This document shows positions 42,590 to 52,757 of a stretch of 64,000 nucleotides of DNA, in pieces. Source of the stretch: Croceibacterium aestuarii (lineage in GTDB: Bacteria > Pseudomonadota > Alphaproteobacteria > Sphingomonadales > Sphingomonadaceae); NCBI RefSeq assembly GCF_030657335.1, contig NZ_CP131039.1:3240501-3304500 (forward strand), given 5' to 3'. The stretch's first letter is position 1. Every line of letters begins with the position of its first letter. The notes beneath the pieces are model-generated. The model saw only the letters and a list, made by a program, of their open reading frames with translations, had not been told where the DNA came from and did no database searches. The translations under genes were made by a program, and so were the position numbers.

Positions 42590-44898
42590 GCACCTATGTC
42601 TGCCCGATGCACCCGGAAGTTCGCCAGGAGGGTCCGGGAGATTGCCCGAAGTGCGGCATGCATCTGGAGCCGGAGCATGAGGCCGCGAAGGATGACGGTC
42701 ACTCTCACTGCAGCGGACACGCGGGCGCAGGCGAAGCGGATGGCGGGAAATACGATCTGGTTCCGGCAGGCTATGTGGGACCGGTCTATACCTGCCCGAT
42801 GCACCCGCAGGTGCGGCAGACGCATGCCGGATCCTGCCCGATCTGCGGCATGGGCCTCGAACTCGAATCGGCGGCAATGGTCGCCGACGCGCCGAACCCG
42901 GAACTGGTGGACTTCACCCGCCGGTTCTGGATCGGTGCGGTTCTGACCCTGCCGCTCCTGCTCCTCACCATGGGGCCGCTCATCGGGCTGGGAAGCTTGC
43001 GTGAGAGCCTCGGCGAGCGAACCGCGATGTGGATCGAATTCGCGCTCGGCACGCCGGTTGTCCTGTGGTGCGGCTGGCCGTTCCTCGTGCGCGGCTGGAA
43101 GTCGTTCCGGACGCGAAACCTCAACATGTTCTCGCTGATCGCGATGGGCGTGATCGCGGCGTATATCTTCAGCGTAGTGGCCGTTTTGACGCCCGGCATA
43201 TTCCCGGATGGATTCCGCAATGCGGAAGGGCACGTCGGGGTCTATTTCGAAGCGGCTGCGGTGATCGTCACGCTGGTCCTGCTCGGCCAGGTGATGGAGC
43301 TCCGCGCGCGCGAGGGCACCGGCAAGGCCATCCGCGCGCTGCTCGACCTTGCCGCCAAGACGGCTACGCGTATCAACCCCGACGGCAGCGAGGAGGAACT
43401 TGAACTCGAGGATGTCGCGGTGGGCGATAGGCTGCGGGTACGCCCGGGCGACAAGGTCCCGGTCGATGGAATCGTGGTCGACGGCCGCTCCTCGGTCGAC
43501 GAGAGCATGATCTCGGGCGAGCCCGTACCGGTCGAGAAGACCGCGGGCGACACGCTGACGGGAGCGACGATCAACGGCACGGGCAGCCTTGTGATGGAAG
43601 CCCGGCGGATCGGGTCCGACACGATGCTGGCGCAGATCGTCGGCATGGTTGCGGCTGCACAGCGCTCGCGCGCGCCGATCCAGAAATATGCCGACAAGGT
43701 GGCCGGCTGGTTCGTGCCGGCGGTGATCGGCGTCGCGGTGCTGGCCTTCGTGGGCTGGGCGGTCTTCGGGCCTTCACCATCCCTGGCCTATGCGCTGGTG
43801 GCGGCGGTCTCCGTTCTCATCATCGCATGTCCCTGCGCGCTCGGCCTCGCCACGCCAATGTCGATCATGACCGCCACCGGGCGCGGCGCGCAGGTCGGCG
43901 TGCTGATCAAGAACGCCGAGAGCCTCGAACGGTTCGAGAAGATCGACACGCTGATTGTCGACAAGACCGGAACGCTGACCGAAGGGAAGCCCCGCCTCGT
44001 CGCGGTCGTGCCTGCAGGCGACGAAGAGGAGACCGAGGTGCTGCGTCTGGCTGCATCGCTCGAGCGCGGATCGGAGCACCCGTTGGCGGAAGCTATCGTA
44101 AGCGGCGCGCAAGAACGCGGACTGGTCCTGGCCGACGCCAGCGATTTCGATGCGATTACTGGCAAGGGGGTGAAGGGCACGGTCGACGGGCGTGCTGTCG
44201 CGCTCGGCAACCAGGCGCTGCTCGAAGACTTGGGGCTCGCTGGCGGGGATCTCGTCGACAAGGCCAATGCACGGCGGGATCAGGGCGAAACGGTGATGTT
44301 CGTCGCGGTTGACGGCAGGCTTGCAGGCCTCGTCAGCGTGGCGGACCCGGTCAAGGAGACGACCCCCGCCGCGCTCAAGGAACTGCACGAGCTTGGCCTG
44401 CGCATCATCATGGTGACGGGCGACAACGAAAGGACCGCAAGAGCCGTCGCCGCACGCGTCGGGATCGACGAGATCCGCGCGGACGTTTTGCCCGAGGACA
44501 AGGCGCGCATCATCCGCGAACTCCAGGCCGGCGGCGCGAAGGTCGCGATGGCGGGCGACGGCGTGAACGACGCCCCCGCGCTGGCGCAGGCCGATGTCGG
44601 CATTGCGATGGGCACTGGCGCCGATGTCGCGATCGAGAGCGCCGGGATCACGCTGGTGAAGGGCAATCTCGACGGGATCGTGCGAGCACGCCGACTTGCC
44701 CACGCTACAATGAGCAATATCCGCCAGAACCTGTTCTTTGCCTTGATCTACAATGGAGCCGGCGTGCCGGTGGCGGCGGGCGTACTCTATCCGGTCATGG
44801 GGCTGCTCATCAGCCCGATGTTCGCCGCTTTCGCGATGAGCGCTTCTTCGATCTCCGTCGTGCTGAACTCGCTGCGCCTGCGCACGGCGCGCGTGTGA
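42586..44898 (+). CDS. Copper-translocating P1B-type ATPase
   Basis: A 770-residue inner-membrane pump exporting Cu(I). Instead of an HMA domain it carries two heavy-metal-binding (YHS-like) modules at the N-terminus: [22 protein letters not shown] and a second CPMHPQVRQ...CPICGM. Core motifs are SGEPVPVEK, the intramembrane CPC (Cys415-Pro-Cys417), DKTGT (phosphorylated Asp459), [12 protein letters not shown] and [20 protein letters not shown]. The start overlaps the DUF5676 stop, and the APC permease start overlaps its stop. Confidence 0.94.
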   Translation: MSTYVCPMHPEVRQEGPGDCPKCGMHLEPEHEAAKDDGHSHCSGHAGAGEADGGKYDLVPAGYVGPVYTCPMHPQVRQTHAGSCPICGMGLELESAAMVADAPNPELVDFTRRFWIGAVLTLPLLLLTMGPLIGLGSLRESLGERTAMWIEFALGTPVVLWCGWPFLVRGWKSFRTRNLNMFSLIAMGVIAAYIFSVVAVLTPGIFPDGFRNAEGHVGVYFEAAAVIVTLVLLGQVMELRAREGTGKAIRALLDLAAKTATRINPDGSEEELELEDVAVGDRLRVRPGDKVPVDGIVVDGRSSVDESMISGEPVPVEKTAGDTLTGATINGTGSLVMEARRIGSDTMLAQIVGMVAAAQRSRAPIQKYADKVAGWFVPAVIGVAVLAFVGWAVFGPSPSLAYALVAAVSVLIIACPCALGLATPMSIMTATGRGAQVGVLIKNAESLERFEKIDTLIVDKTGTLTEGKPRLVAVVPAGDEEETEVLRLAASLERGSEHPLAEAIVSGAQERGLVLADASDFDAITGKGVKGTVDGRAVALGNQALLEDLGLAGGDLVDKANARRDQGETVMFVAVDGRLAGLVSVADPVKETTPAALKELHELGLRIIMVTGDNERTARAVAARVGIDEIRADVLPEDKARIIRELQAGGAKVAMAGDGVNDAPALAQADVGIAMGTGADVAIESAGITLVKGNLDGIVRARRLAHATMSNIRQNLFFALIYNGAGVPVAAGVLYPVMGLLISPMFAAFAMSASSISVVLNSLRLRTARV

Positions 44899-46262
44899 GC
44901 GGCGAACACCACGGAAACGAAGGCGCGGATCACGCGCCTCCCTCGCACGAAGCGAAGGGAAGCATCTCGCTGAGCGGCGCCGTCGCCATGGGCACCGGGG
45001 TGATGATTGGTGCGGGCATTTTCGCGCTCACGGGACAGATCGCGCAGCTGGCGGGACCATTGTTTCCGCTATCGTTTGTCGCAGGCGCGGTGGTTACCGC
45101 GCTTGCCGCCTACAGCTACATCAAGATGTCGAACGCCTGGCCATCTTCCGGCGGCATCGCGATGATCCTGCAGAAGGCTTATGGGCCCGGAACGATTGCG
45201 GCTTCGGCGTCGCTCCTGATGGCGCTGTCGATGGTGATCAACGAAAGCCTCGTCGCGCGCACCTTTGCCACTTATGCGCTTCGGCCCTTCGGCCTCGAAA
45301 CGAACGGCATTATGCTCGCGGCCCTCGCGCTGGCGCTGATCGTGTTTGCCTATCTTGTGAACGCCGCCGGAAACCGGTCGGTCAGCGCGCTGTCCATCGT
45401 GATGTCGGCGATTAAGATCGGCGGCATCGCGATTTTCGCCGTCGCGGCGATCTGGGCAAGCGGCCTTGGCGGCGGAGCATTTGCCGAGCCCGTCACCGGT
45501 CTCGATGGAAGCGGTTTCGATGGTGCCGGCTTCATCGCCTCGATCGCTTTCTCCATCCTCGCCTTCAAGGGTTTCACCACGATCACCAACAGCGGCGGCG
45601 AGATCGTCGACCCGCACCGCAATGTCGGACGCACGATCATGATCGCGATCGGCATTTGCGTGGTAACCTACCTACTGGTTGCCGTTGCCGTAGGATCCAG
45701 CCTCGACATTGGCGAGATCGTGGCTGCGCGCGACTATTCGCTCGCTGCGGCGGCAAGACCAGCGCTCGGGCAGATCGGCTTCTGGTTCACCATCGTCATC
45801 GCGGTCACCGCCACGGCGTCGGGCGTCGTGGCCAGCGTGTTCGCCGTTTCGCGCATGCTGACCATGCTGACCGAGATGAAGATGATCCCGCACAGCCATT
45901 TCGGGATGAAGGGGACCTTGCGTAGCCACCTGCTCGTCTACACGGTGGTCGTGGCCGGCACGCTCGCGGTGCTGTTCGACCTGACCCGGATCGCCGCGCT
46001 CGGGGCGTTCTTCTACCTCGTGATGGACATGCTGGTTCATTGGGGTGTGTTGAGACATCTGCGCCGGGAAATCGGCGCGCGTGCCGAAATCCTCCTCGCG
46101 GCGATCGCGGCCGACGCGGTCGTGCTTGCCGCCTTCACCTGGATCAAGCTTCGCAGCGACCCGGCGATCGTCGCCTACGCCGTGCTCGGTATCGTCCTCG
46201 TCTTTACTGGCGAACACTGGTTCCTGAACCGAAAGGAACCGGTCACCAGACACCCGGGTTAG
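44895..46262 (+). CDS. APC superfamily permease
   Basis: A 455-residue transporter with about 12 helices. The first core helix has the amino acid/polyamine permease motif [18 protein letters not shown], with [14 protein letters not shown] and [20 protein letters not shown] later. A His-rich N-terminal extension ([18 protein letters not shown]) is unusual and could bind metal. GTG start overlapping the ATPase stop (GTGA) implies coupled translation. Substrate unknown; amino acids, thiols or polyamines are the usual options. Confidence 0.85.
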   Translation: MSGEHHGNEGADHAPPSHEAKGSISLSGAVAMGTGVMIGAGIFALTGQIAQLAGPLFPLSFVAGAVVTALAAYSYIKMSNAWPSSGGIAMILQKAYGPGTIAASASLLMALSMVINESLVARTFATYALRPFGLETNGIMLAALALALIVFAYLVNAAGNRSVSALSIVMSAIKIGGIAIFAVAAIWASGLGGGAFAEPVTGLDGSGFDGAGFIASIAFSILAFKGFTTITNSGGEIVDPHRNVGRTIMIAIGICVVTYLLVAVAVGSSLDIGEIVAARDYSLAAAARPALGQIGFWFTIVIAVTATASGVVASVFAVSRMLTMLTEMKMIPHSHFGMKGTLRSHLLVYTVVVAGTLAVLFDLTRIAALGAFFYLVMDMLVHWGVLRHLRREIGARAEILLAAIAADAVVLAAFTWIKLRSDPAIVAYAVLGIVLVFTGEHWFLNRKEPVTRHPG

Positions 46263-46323
46263 TTCAGGGACTGCCCCCGCAGGAGGATGGAATATCTCGC
46301 TCGCAATAATCATCGGTATCGTC

Positions 46324-46707
46324 TTGTTTCTTGCAGCCCTCTGGCTGCACCTTGGCATGCTGCGGCTGGCGCGGACGGCGGTGAGGCCGGCTAGAGGCAG
46401 TCCCTTTCATCTCAGTCTCGCCTATCTCGTGGTTTTGGCCAGTCACCTGCTGATAACGGGTCTTTTTGCGCTTGGATTTGCCGGGTCCGCTCAGCTCGGT
46501 CTCGGCGGCTTCGAAAAGGAGGCGGTCGTGAGCGCGATGGACCTGTTCTATTTCTCGCTGATCAACATCACCACCCTGGGGCTCGGGGATATCTACCCCA
46601 CAGGCCATCTGCGGGCGCTCGCCGGCATCGAATCCCTGACCGGGTTCCTGCTGATCAGCTGCACCGCGCAGTTCGTATTCTCGACAATGAAGAAACAGGA
46701 GGAATGA
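46324..46707 (+). CDS. Two-helix ion channel-like protein
   Basis: At least 127 residues with helices LSLAYLVVLASHLLITGLFA and SLTGFLLISCTAQFVF around a pore-like loop INITTLGLGDIYPTGHLR, similar to the TVGYGD filter of potassium channels. A further in-frame hydrophobic segment (WNISLAIIIGIVLFLAALWL) is encoded upstream of this TTG without a standard start codon. AGGAGG (46281-46286) is followed at 7 bases by an in-frame ATC (46294) and directly by an out-of-frame ATG. So the true N-terminus is unsettled: a rare start codon or a one-base error are options. Confidence 0.75.
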   Translation: MFLAALWLHLGMLRLARTAVRPARGSPFHLSLAYLVVLASHLLITGLFALGFAGSAQLGLGGFEKEAVVSAMDLFYFSLINITTLGLGDIYPTGHLRALAGIESLTGFLLISCTAQFVFSTMKKQEE

Positions 46708-46710
46708 TCC

Positions 46711-47268
46711 ATGGCGGATAGCCAGCAACACCATTCAGGCAGCGGCGGCAATTACTGGCGCTTCATGGCGATGATCGGGACTTCGACCGCAGTCATGTTC
46801 GCGCTGATGTACCTCAACACCTACAGCATCGATCACGTCTTCTGGAGCGAGACCCGCTTCTGGATGGCTTTCGTCATGGGTGCGATGATGATGGTCGTAA
46901 TGCTGCTCTTCATGTGGAGCATGTACAAGAACAAGACCAAGAACAGGATCATCCTGGGGGTGGCGGCCGTGGTCTTCGCGCTAGGTCTGTGGCTGGTCCG
47001 CAGCCAGAACACGGTGAACGACAGCGAGTACATGCAGGCGATGATTCCGCACCACTCGATCGCGATCATGACGAGCGAGCGGGCGCACCTGCGCGACCCG
47101 CGGGTTCGCGCGCTCGCCAAGGGCATCATCGTCGCCCAGCGGCGTGAGATCGCCGAGATGAAGTACCTGATTTCCGACATCGACCGGAACGGGGTTCGTA
47201 CAGAGGAGCGCATGCCGCGAGACCTTCGCCCCGCTCAAACCGCCCAGGCAACGGAGAAAGCCCAATGA
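46711..47268 (+). CDS. DUF305 membrane protein
   Basis: A 185-residue protein with three N-terminal helices (from FMAMIGTSTAVMFALMYLNT) and a periplasmic or cytoplasmic DUF305 part: EYMQAMIPHHSIAIMTSERA and IIVAQRREIAEMKYLI. DUF305 proteins are common in copper islands and the MIPHH motif may bind metal. Starts 3 bases after the channel-like gene. Confidence 0.9.
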   Translation: MADSQQHHSGSGGNYWRFMAMIGTSTAVMFALMYLNTYSIDHVFWSETRFWMAFVMGAMMMVVMLLFMWSMYKNKTKNRIILGVAAVVFALGLWLVRSQNTVNDSEYMQAMIPHHSIAIMTSERAHLRDPRVRALAKGIIVAQRREIAEMKYLISDIDRNGVRTEERMPRDLRPAQTAQATEKAQ

Positions 47269-47783
47269 CCCGCACGCTTGCAGCTATCACGCTTACCGCC
47301 GCCCTGCTGCTCGGAGCGTGCAATCGCAACACCGCAACCGGTAACGACCGTGAAGCCCAGGTCGACCCTGCAGAAACCGCCGCTCCGCAAACCAGTGCCG
47401 GCGAGGCCCTGTCGGGCATAACTGCCGGGGCGGTCCAGCCCGAAACGATGAGCGGTGCCGACATTGCTAGTCTCGGCGGACTCGCCGGCAACTGCGTCAT
47501 TCGCCTGACCGGCGTCGCCTTCCCGTCCTTCTTCGAGGACCGCGCGGGCAATCAGGGGTTCGTCAAACTGAACGGCAAGCTGGTACGCGTGAGCGGGGTC
47601 GGCGACGGTCGGTTTGCCGACGGCGGACTGACGGTCCTGGTCCACCCGGTCGAGGACGGTGGCAGCAACAACGGCCTGCCCGCGGCGGAAATGATCATAG
47701 CGCTGCCGGGCGCGAAGGACGAACTCGGTTTTCGCGGCTATCGCGATTGCGGCAGGGGTGCCCGAACGGAGACAGAACAATGA
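47265..47783 (+). CDS. Lipoprotein of unknown function
   Basis: A 172-residue lipoprotein (signal MTRTLAAITLTAALLLGAC). The mature domain has GLAGNCVIRLTGVAFPSFFE, GFVKLNGKLVRVSGVG and the end FRGYRDCGRG. It recurs in sphingomonad copper islands but I cannot give it a function. Start and stop overlap neighbours by ATGA on both sides, marking it as an internal operon gene. Confidence 0.75.
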   Translation: MTRTLAAITLTAALLLGACNRNTATGNDREAQVDPAETAAPQTSAGEALSGITAGAVQPETMSGADIASLGGLAGNCVIRLTGVAFPSFFEDRAGNQGFVKLNGKLVRVSGVGDGRFADGGLTVLVHPVEDGGSNNGLPAAEMIIALPGAKDELGFRGYRDCGRGARTETEQ

Positions 47784-48172
47784 GCTACTACTACTCCAAG
47801 GTCATCGATGGACCGCTCGAAAGCGCCCTTGGCCGCGTCCGCTCGGCGCTCGGCGCCGAAGGGTTCGGCATCATTAACGAGATCGACATGGCGAAAACTC
47901 TGAAGGAGAAAATCGGCGTCGATTTCCGGCCCTATCGCATCCTCGGGGCATGCAATCCCACGCTTGCGTACGAGGCACTCCAACTCGAAGACAAGGTCGG
48001 CACCATGCTGCCCTGCAACGTCATCGTGCAGCAGATGCCGTCGGGCGAGATCGAGGTCGCGGCGATCGATCCGGTGGCGTCGATGAGTGCGATCAAGAAC
48101 GATGGCCTGAAGAAAGCTGCAGAACGCGTCGGACAAAAATTGTGTGCGGCGATCGACAATTTATCCGGGTAA
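47780..48172 (+). CDS. DUF302 domain protein
   Basis: A 130-residue cytoplasmic protein with the DUF302 pattern: VIDGPLESALGRVRSALGAE, GFGIINEIDMAKTLKEK, YRILGACNPTLAYEAL and VGTMLPCNVIVQQ. The conserved Cys in GACNP and LPCN suggest redox or metal binding. Function unknown. Last gene of the plus-strand copper run. Confidence 0.9.
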   Translation: MSYYYSKVIDGPLESALGRVRSALGAEGFGIINEIDMAKTLKEKIGVDFRPYRILGACNPTLAYEALQLEDKVGTMLPCNVIVQQMPSGEIEVAAIDPVASMSAIKNDGLKKAAERVGQKLCAAIDNLSG

Positions 48173-48201
48173 CCGAAACCGGACTGGCCGAAAGACGGCG
48201 G

Positions 48202-49731
48202 TCAGGACGCCAGTTCAATCTCGATGATGTCCGGACTCCGTCTGGCGTATTCCAGGCCATAGGCCAGTTCGCCGGAGGATTCCGCGTGAATGTCGAGCAG
48301 CGGCTGGCCCTGGCCGATCTCCTGGCCGAGACAGGCGTGGAGATAAATCCCCGCGGCCTTGGCTTCGGGCGCGCCCGCCAAACGGGCCAGCCTGGCGAGC
48401 TTGCGATTGTTGATATGAACGATGCGCCCGGCATGCGGGGCGATCAGCGGATGAAAATGGGATGCCTGGGGCGGCGTTCGCATCCCGCCCTGTGCTTCGC
48501 AGATGGCCCGGAACTTCGCCCAGGCTCGCCCGTCGGCAAGAGTTGCCAGCGCCGCCGCCGCTCCTTCTCCCGGGGCTATCTTCCCGCCAATCTCCAGCGC
48601 AGCGCCGGCCAGTGTTGCCGCACGTGTGCGCAGATCGTCCGGCGCTTTGCGCATATTCCGGAGAACCGCGAGCACATCGTGCGCTTCTAGTGCCGGACCT
48701 ATGCCGCGACCGACCGGCTGCGATCCGTCGGTCAGGATACAAGTGGCCGAGAGCCCGAAATGGTCTGCAACCGAACTGATCCGCTCTGCAAGGCGCCGGG
48801 CCGAAGCATCGCTGCGGACCTTGGCGGTAGGCCCGACCGGAATGTCGATGACGACGTGCGTCGATCCGGCCGCAATCTTCTTCGACAGGACCGAGGCAAT
48901 CAGCTGCCCCTCGGTATCAACATCGAGTTCGCGCTCTATGCGGACGAAGATATCATCAGCCGGACTCAGATGCATCGCGCCGCCCCAGGCGATGCAGCCA
49001 CCCTCAGTCTCAACCACGCGGCGCATTGTCGCTATGTCGAGATCAACCGGGGCGAGGGTCTCCATCGTATCTGCGGTACCGGCCGGCGACGTGATGGCTC
49101 GTGACGAAGTTTTCGGGATCACGAGCCCGTGGGCCGCAACGATCGCCACAACGATCGGGGTGGTGCGGTTGCCGGGCAGCCCGCCGACACAGTGCTTGTC
49201 GATGACAATCTGGGAATCCCAGTGCAACCGTTCGCCGACATCGACCATGGCTCCGGTCAGATCGATTGTTTCCTGCTCGTCGAGAGGAAACGCGGCGCTG
49301 GCCGTCAGGAAGGCCGCCAGATGAACATCTGTATATCGGCGCGCGGCGACATCCCTGACGATTGCCCCCACGGCAAGCGCATCGAGCCGATTGCCGTAGA
49401 TCCGGCGCCGTACACTGGCGAGCGATTCGAGCGCCGGGGCATGCGTAACGGTGACCGGATCGCCTTCCTCGACGCCCAGGATCTTCCACGCGGTTTCCGT
49501 GAGGGCAATCTGATCAATGGCTAGCAAATCGTCCCCCTCGACCTGGAGCAAAGTCGCCTGCACCTCCCGGCCACTGGCCGAAATCAGGACCTGCGATCGA
49601 GCCGACAGGCCTTCCGAGCGGCAGACATGGCAATCGCTCCGCATAATAACCACCGCCTGGTGCTGAGTGTGCAGAGGGAAGCGGGTCGCGCGGAGCGTGG
49701 GGGCTGGGGAAGCTGGAGGACCCTGGCTCAC
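48202..49731 (-). CDS. Thymidine phosphorylase family protein (AMP phosphorylase-like)
   Basis: A 509-residue nucleoside/nucleotide phosphorylase of the long type with an N-terminal extension, as in archaeal AMP phosphorylases. Signatures are MRSDCHVCRSEGL, DKHCVGGLPGNRTTP, KTSSRAITSPAGTADTMETL and SDGSQPVGRGIGPALEA. The start is GTG 49731, which overlaps the upstream stop as GTGA and keeps the conserved N-terminal strand (LRATRFPLHTQHQAVVIM). Substrate may be thymidine or a nucleoside monophosphate. Confidence 0.88.
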   Translation of the reverse strand: MSQGPPASPAPTLRATRFPLHTQHQAVVIMRSDCHVCRSEGLSARSQVLISASGREVQATLLQVEGDDLLAIDQIALTETAWKILGVEEGDPVTVTHAPALESLASVRRRIYGNRLDALAVGAIVRDVAARRYTDVHLAAFLTASAAFPLDEQETIDLTGAMVDVGERLHWDSQIVIDKHCVGGLPGNRTTPIVVAIVAAHGLVIPKTSSRAITSPAGTADTMETLAPVDLDIATMRRVVETEGGCIAWGGAMHLSPADDIFVRIERELDVDTEGQLIASVLSKKIAAGSTHVVIDIPVGPTAKVRSDASARRLAERISSVADHFGLSATCILTDGSQPVGRGIGPALEAHDVLAVLRNMRKAPDDLRTRAATLAGAALEIGGKIAPGEGAAAALATLADGRAWAKFRAICEAQGGMRTPPQASHFHPLIAPHAGRIVHINNRKLARLARLAGAPEAKAAGIYLHACLGQEIGQGQPLLDIHAESSGELAYGLEYARRSPDIIEIELAS

Positions 49732-51086
49732 AGGTCGAACGCCTGATCCTGTCTGGGGACGGTGGCCTTCCACTCCAGCTCCCTGCCAATGCGGACCCGC
49801 AGCGCTTCCGAAGATTCAGGTTCGCCATGGACGATGAAGGCGCGGGCAGGCGCGTGGCGGAAACCGGATAGCCAGCGCATCAGCTCGTCGGAGTCCGCAT
49901 GCGCCGATAGTGACGGAAGGTCGGCGACCTCGGCTCTAACCGGTATCCATTCCCCGTGAATCTTGATCTCGCGAGCCCCCTGCATCATGTCACGTCCGCG
50001 GGTTCCGGCAGCCTGAAAGCCCGAGAACAGGATGGTGTTCTTGCGGTCGGGTGCGAAAGCCTTGAGATGATGAAGAACGCGCCCACCCGTGGCCATGCCG
50101 CTCGCAGAGATCACCACTTTGGGATAGGTGCTCGCGGTGATCGCCTTGGATGCCTCGACGTCCCTGGTGTAGGTGGCGATGGCGCAGACTGCATCGCAAA
50201 CCTCCGGCGTTAGCCGGTGATCCGCGCGATGTGCGTGGAGCAGGTCCGTCGCGCTGATCGACATCGGACTGTCGAGATATATCGGAACGGATCCCAGGCG
50301 GCCGGCCTTCTTCAACTGCCAGAGGTGATAGAGCAGCGACTGGGCCCGGCCCACGGCGAACGCCGGAATGATCACGGTCCCGCCGCGCTGAACCGTGCGG
50401 TCGATGACGGAGCCGAGCATCTCGATCGGATCGCCCTTTTCATGGGTGCGATTGCCGTACGTCGATTCAACAACGACATAGTCAGCCTCGGTGACAGGGG
50501 CCGGATCGAGCATTACCGGATCGTCATACCGCCCCAGATCCCCGGAAAACACGATCCGCGTGCCGCCCCATTCAATGTCGGCGGTGGCGGCACCCAGGAT
50601 GTGACCCGCGTACCTGAATTTCAGGGTCGCCCCGCCGGGCAGTTTCACGGGCTCGTCGAAGCGTACAGACGAGAAGCGTTCGAGAGCACGTTCGGCATCG
50701 TGAACCCCGTAGAGTGGCAGGGCCGGTTTATGCTTCGAGAACCCCTTGCGGTTTGCGTACTCGGCATCTTTTTCCTGGAGAAAGCCGCTGTCCCTCAGGA
50801 TCAGCTTCGCAACGTCGTGCGTCGCGTCCGTTGCGAAGATCTTGCCTTGGAAGCCATCCCTTACAAGCTTGGGCAGATAGCCCGAGTGATCGAGATGGGC
50901 ATGAGTGAGGACCACGGCATCGATGCTCGAAGGGGCAATCGGCAATGGCTCCCAGTTCATCTCGCGCAGGTTCTTGAGACCCTGGAACAGGCCGCAGTCT
51001 ACGAGGATTCGCTTCCCAACGTGTTCGAGGAGATGTTTCGAGCCGGTGACCGTGCCGGCACCGCCGAGGGACGTGAATTTAAGCAT
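49728..51086 (-). CDS. MBL-fold beta-CASP hydrolase (RNA-processing type)
   Basis: A 452-residue metallo-beta-lactamase fold protein. The zinc motif is LTHAHLDHSGYLPKL, with GHILGAATADIEW, FSGDLGR, VVESTYGNR, and the beta-CASP part SASGMATGGRVLHHLK, SGFQAAGTRGRD and SLSAHADSDELM. Such proteins resemble CPSF-73/YSH1 nucleases, but bacterial substrates are mostly unknown. It lies 54 bases after the PRPP synthetase and overlaps the phosphorylase gene. Confidence 0.9.
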   Translation of the reverse strand: MLKFTSLGGAGTVTGSKHLLEHVGKRILVDCGLFQGLKNLREMNWEPLPIAPSSIDAVVLTHAHLDHSGYLPKLVRDGFQGKIFATDATHDVAKLILRDSGFLQEKDAEYANRKGFSKHKPALPLYGVHDAERALERFSSVRFDEPVKLPGGATLKFRYAGHILGAATADIEWGGTRIVFSGDLGRYDDPVMLDPAPVTEADYVVVESTYGNRTHEKGDPIEMLGSVIDRTVQRGGTVIIPAFAVGRAQSLLYHLWQLKKAGRLGSVPIYLDSPMSISATDLLHAHRADHRLTPEVCDAVCAIATYTRDVEASKAITASTYPKVVISASGMATGGRVLHHLKAFAPDRKNTILFSGFQAAGTRGRDMMQGAREIKIHGEWIPVRAEVADLPSLSAHADSDELMRWLSGFRHAPARAFIVHGEPESSEALRVRIGRELEWKATVPRQDQAFDL

Positions 51087-51140
51087 GACTGCCTCCTGGC
51101 GGGATTCATATGACCGGTGCCGAACAATGAAATGTGCCGC

Positions 51141-52139
51141 TCATTCGACGCCGCTGGTCCAGGGCGGAGAGTCGCTCGCGGGAAACGAATCCATTCCTGC
51201 CTGTTCCACCTCGTCGTATGGTTCGGGCGGTCGGCGGTGGCGAATTATCTTCTCGGCGGATTCGTCGGCGGACGCAATGCTCGCAGCGATCAGCGGCGCG
51301 AGCCGGATTGCGTTGCTTTCGTGGGGGACGGAATCGCTGGAAACTATTCTTTGACTGAGCCCCCTCAGCCGCTCGTAGGAATCCTCCGCGAACAGGCCGT
51401 GGACTACTACGCACACTGGCCGCCCGAAGCCCTGGAGTGGCAGTTTGCTGGCTGCATCGATGAGCGTCTGGCCGGAGGAAGTAATATCGTCGACCAGCAC
51501 CGGGTTGCGGCCCTTCCACTCCGACAGATCGGGAACTTCGACCTCGACGTCGCGGTCACCGTGCCGGATCTTGCGCAGGACGGCATAGGGAGCGCCGATG
51601 CGTCCGGCGATGGCCGAGACCCACTGCTCGCTTTCCTCGTCCGGGCCAAGGATCATCGGCTCCTCGACCTCTGCCGCGATCCACTCCGCCAGCAGGGGCG
51701 CAGCGTGAAGTGTATCGTTAGGAATCGAGTAGAGCGCCGACAATGCAGGATATCGGTGAAGGTGCGGATCGACCGTTACCAGCCGATCGAAGGTCGACGA
51801 GACGAGCCGTGCAAAGGTTTTCGAGGTCACCGCCTCGCCCGGGCTGAAACGCTGGTCCTGCCGCATGTAGGAGAGGTAGGGGGCGATGAGCGACACTTCT
51901 GTTGCGCCGAGCGCACGCGCAGCGTCGGCAGCGAATGCAAGACGCAGGAACCCATCGTCGGGCCTTGCAAGCGTGCAGACGAGGTCCACCGGCCGGTCCG
52001 CCACGTTCGAAAGATTGCGCACATAGCTCTCCCCATCTGGGAACCGGCGGGTTTCGAGCCGCCCAAGCTCCCATCCTCCGGCCTCTGCGAGGCGGCGGGC
52101 AAAATCTTCGTTGCCTGGCAAGGGGATTATCAGACGCAT
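51141..52139 (-). CDS. Ribose-phosphate diphosphokinase (PRPP synthetase) homologue
   Basis: Would make PRPP from ribose 5-phosphate and ATP. The 332-residue protein shows RRFPDGESYVRN, APYLSYMRQDQRFSPGEAVT, VDPHLHRYPALSALYSIP and the PRPP loop VLVDDITSSGQTL. It is a divergent form with a C-terminal extension (DEVEQAGMDSFPASDSPPW), so it is probably a second, non-housekeeping copy. First gene of the trio with the beta-CASP hydrolase and phosphorylase. Confidence 0.85.
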   Translation of the reverse strand: MRLIIPLPGNEDFARRLAEAGGWELGRLETRRFPDGESYVRNLSNVADRPVDLVCTLARPDDGFLRLAFAADAARALGATEVSLIAPYLSYMRQDQRFSPGEAVTSKTFARLVSSTFDRLVTVDPHLHRYPALSALYSIPNDTLHAAPLLAEWIAAEVEEPMILGPDEESEQWVSAIAGRIGAPYAVLRKIRHGDRDVEVEVPDLSEWKGRNPVLVDDITSSGQTLIDAASKLPLQGFGRPVCVVVHGLFAEDSYERLRGLSQRIVSSDSVPHESNAIRLAPLIAASIASADESAEKIIRHRRPPEPYDEVEQAGMDSFPASDSPPWTSGVE

Positions 52140-52364
52140 ATGAATTCTGGTTCCCAGTTTATTTGAACGTCCGACTCATTGTATTGCCTCACCTTGCAAG
52201 AGAAAGGCGGGCACTTCGTTTTCCAGTTTCCTGGGCGCTGCCCCCGGAACGCTCTGCGACGTGGTCGCCACCTTCATAATGCCCGTCTCGCTGCGAGGCC
52301 AACACCTTGCGCCGACGCTACGTCGAAGCGAGCAGGCGGGAATGCTGGCCCTGACGCCGCCCGA

Positions 52365-52757
52365 TCACTTCTTGCTGATCGACGTAATCCGGCTGCCGGC
52401 GTCACTCATGCCGAAGTCGAAGGTCACCTCGTCGCCCACGGCAATGCCTTGCCGCGAGGCCGCGTCCGCCTCGAACGACATCGTCATCGCCGGCCAGTCC
52501 ACCGCCGGGACCGGGCCGTGCTCGATTGTGATCGTGCCGGCCTCGTTGTCGATGGCCGTGACGGTGCCTTCCGCGCTGGCCATGCGCATCTCCGCGCCGG
52601 AACTCATCATCGACGCGTCCTCCGACATCGGCCTATTGTCGGCCGGCATACTCCCCGCCATCGGCATGGCTTCGGTGTCCGTGGCTTCCTCCCCGCCGTC
52701 GCAGGCGGACAGGGCCAGAGGCAGGGTCAGCATAGTCATGAGGGCTGAAGCACGCAT
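52365..52757 (-). CDS. CusF-like periplasmic copper chaperone lipoprotein
   Basis: A 130-residue lipoprotein (signal ...LPLALSAC) with a Met-rich linker ([20 protein letters not shown]) and a CusF fold: [20 protein letters not shown] and [11 protein letters not shown]. His, Trp and two Met of the WPAMTM motif bind Cu(I)/Ag(I) by cation-pi contact in CusF. An AAGGAG ribosome site is present; the gene overlaps the 3' end of cusA by 22 bases. Confidence 0.92.
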   Translation of the reverse strand: MRASALMTMLTLPLALSACDGGEEATDTEAMPMAGSMPADNRPMSEDASMMSSGAEMRMASAEGTVTAIDNEAGTITIEHGPVPAVDWPAMTMSFEADAASRQGIAVGDEVTFDFGMSDAGSRITSISKK

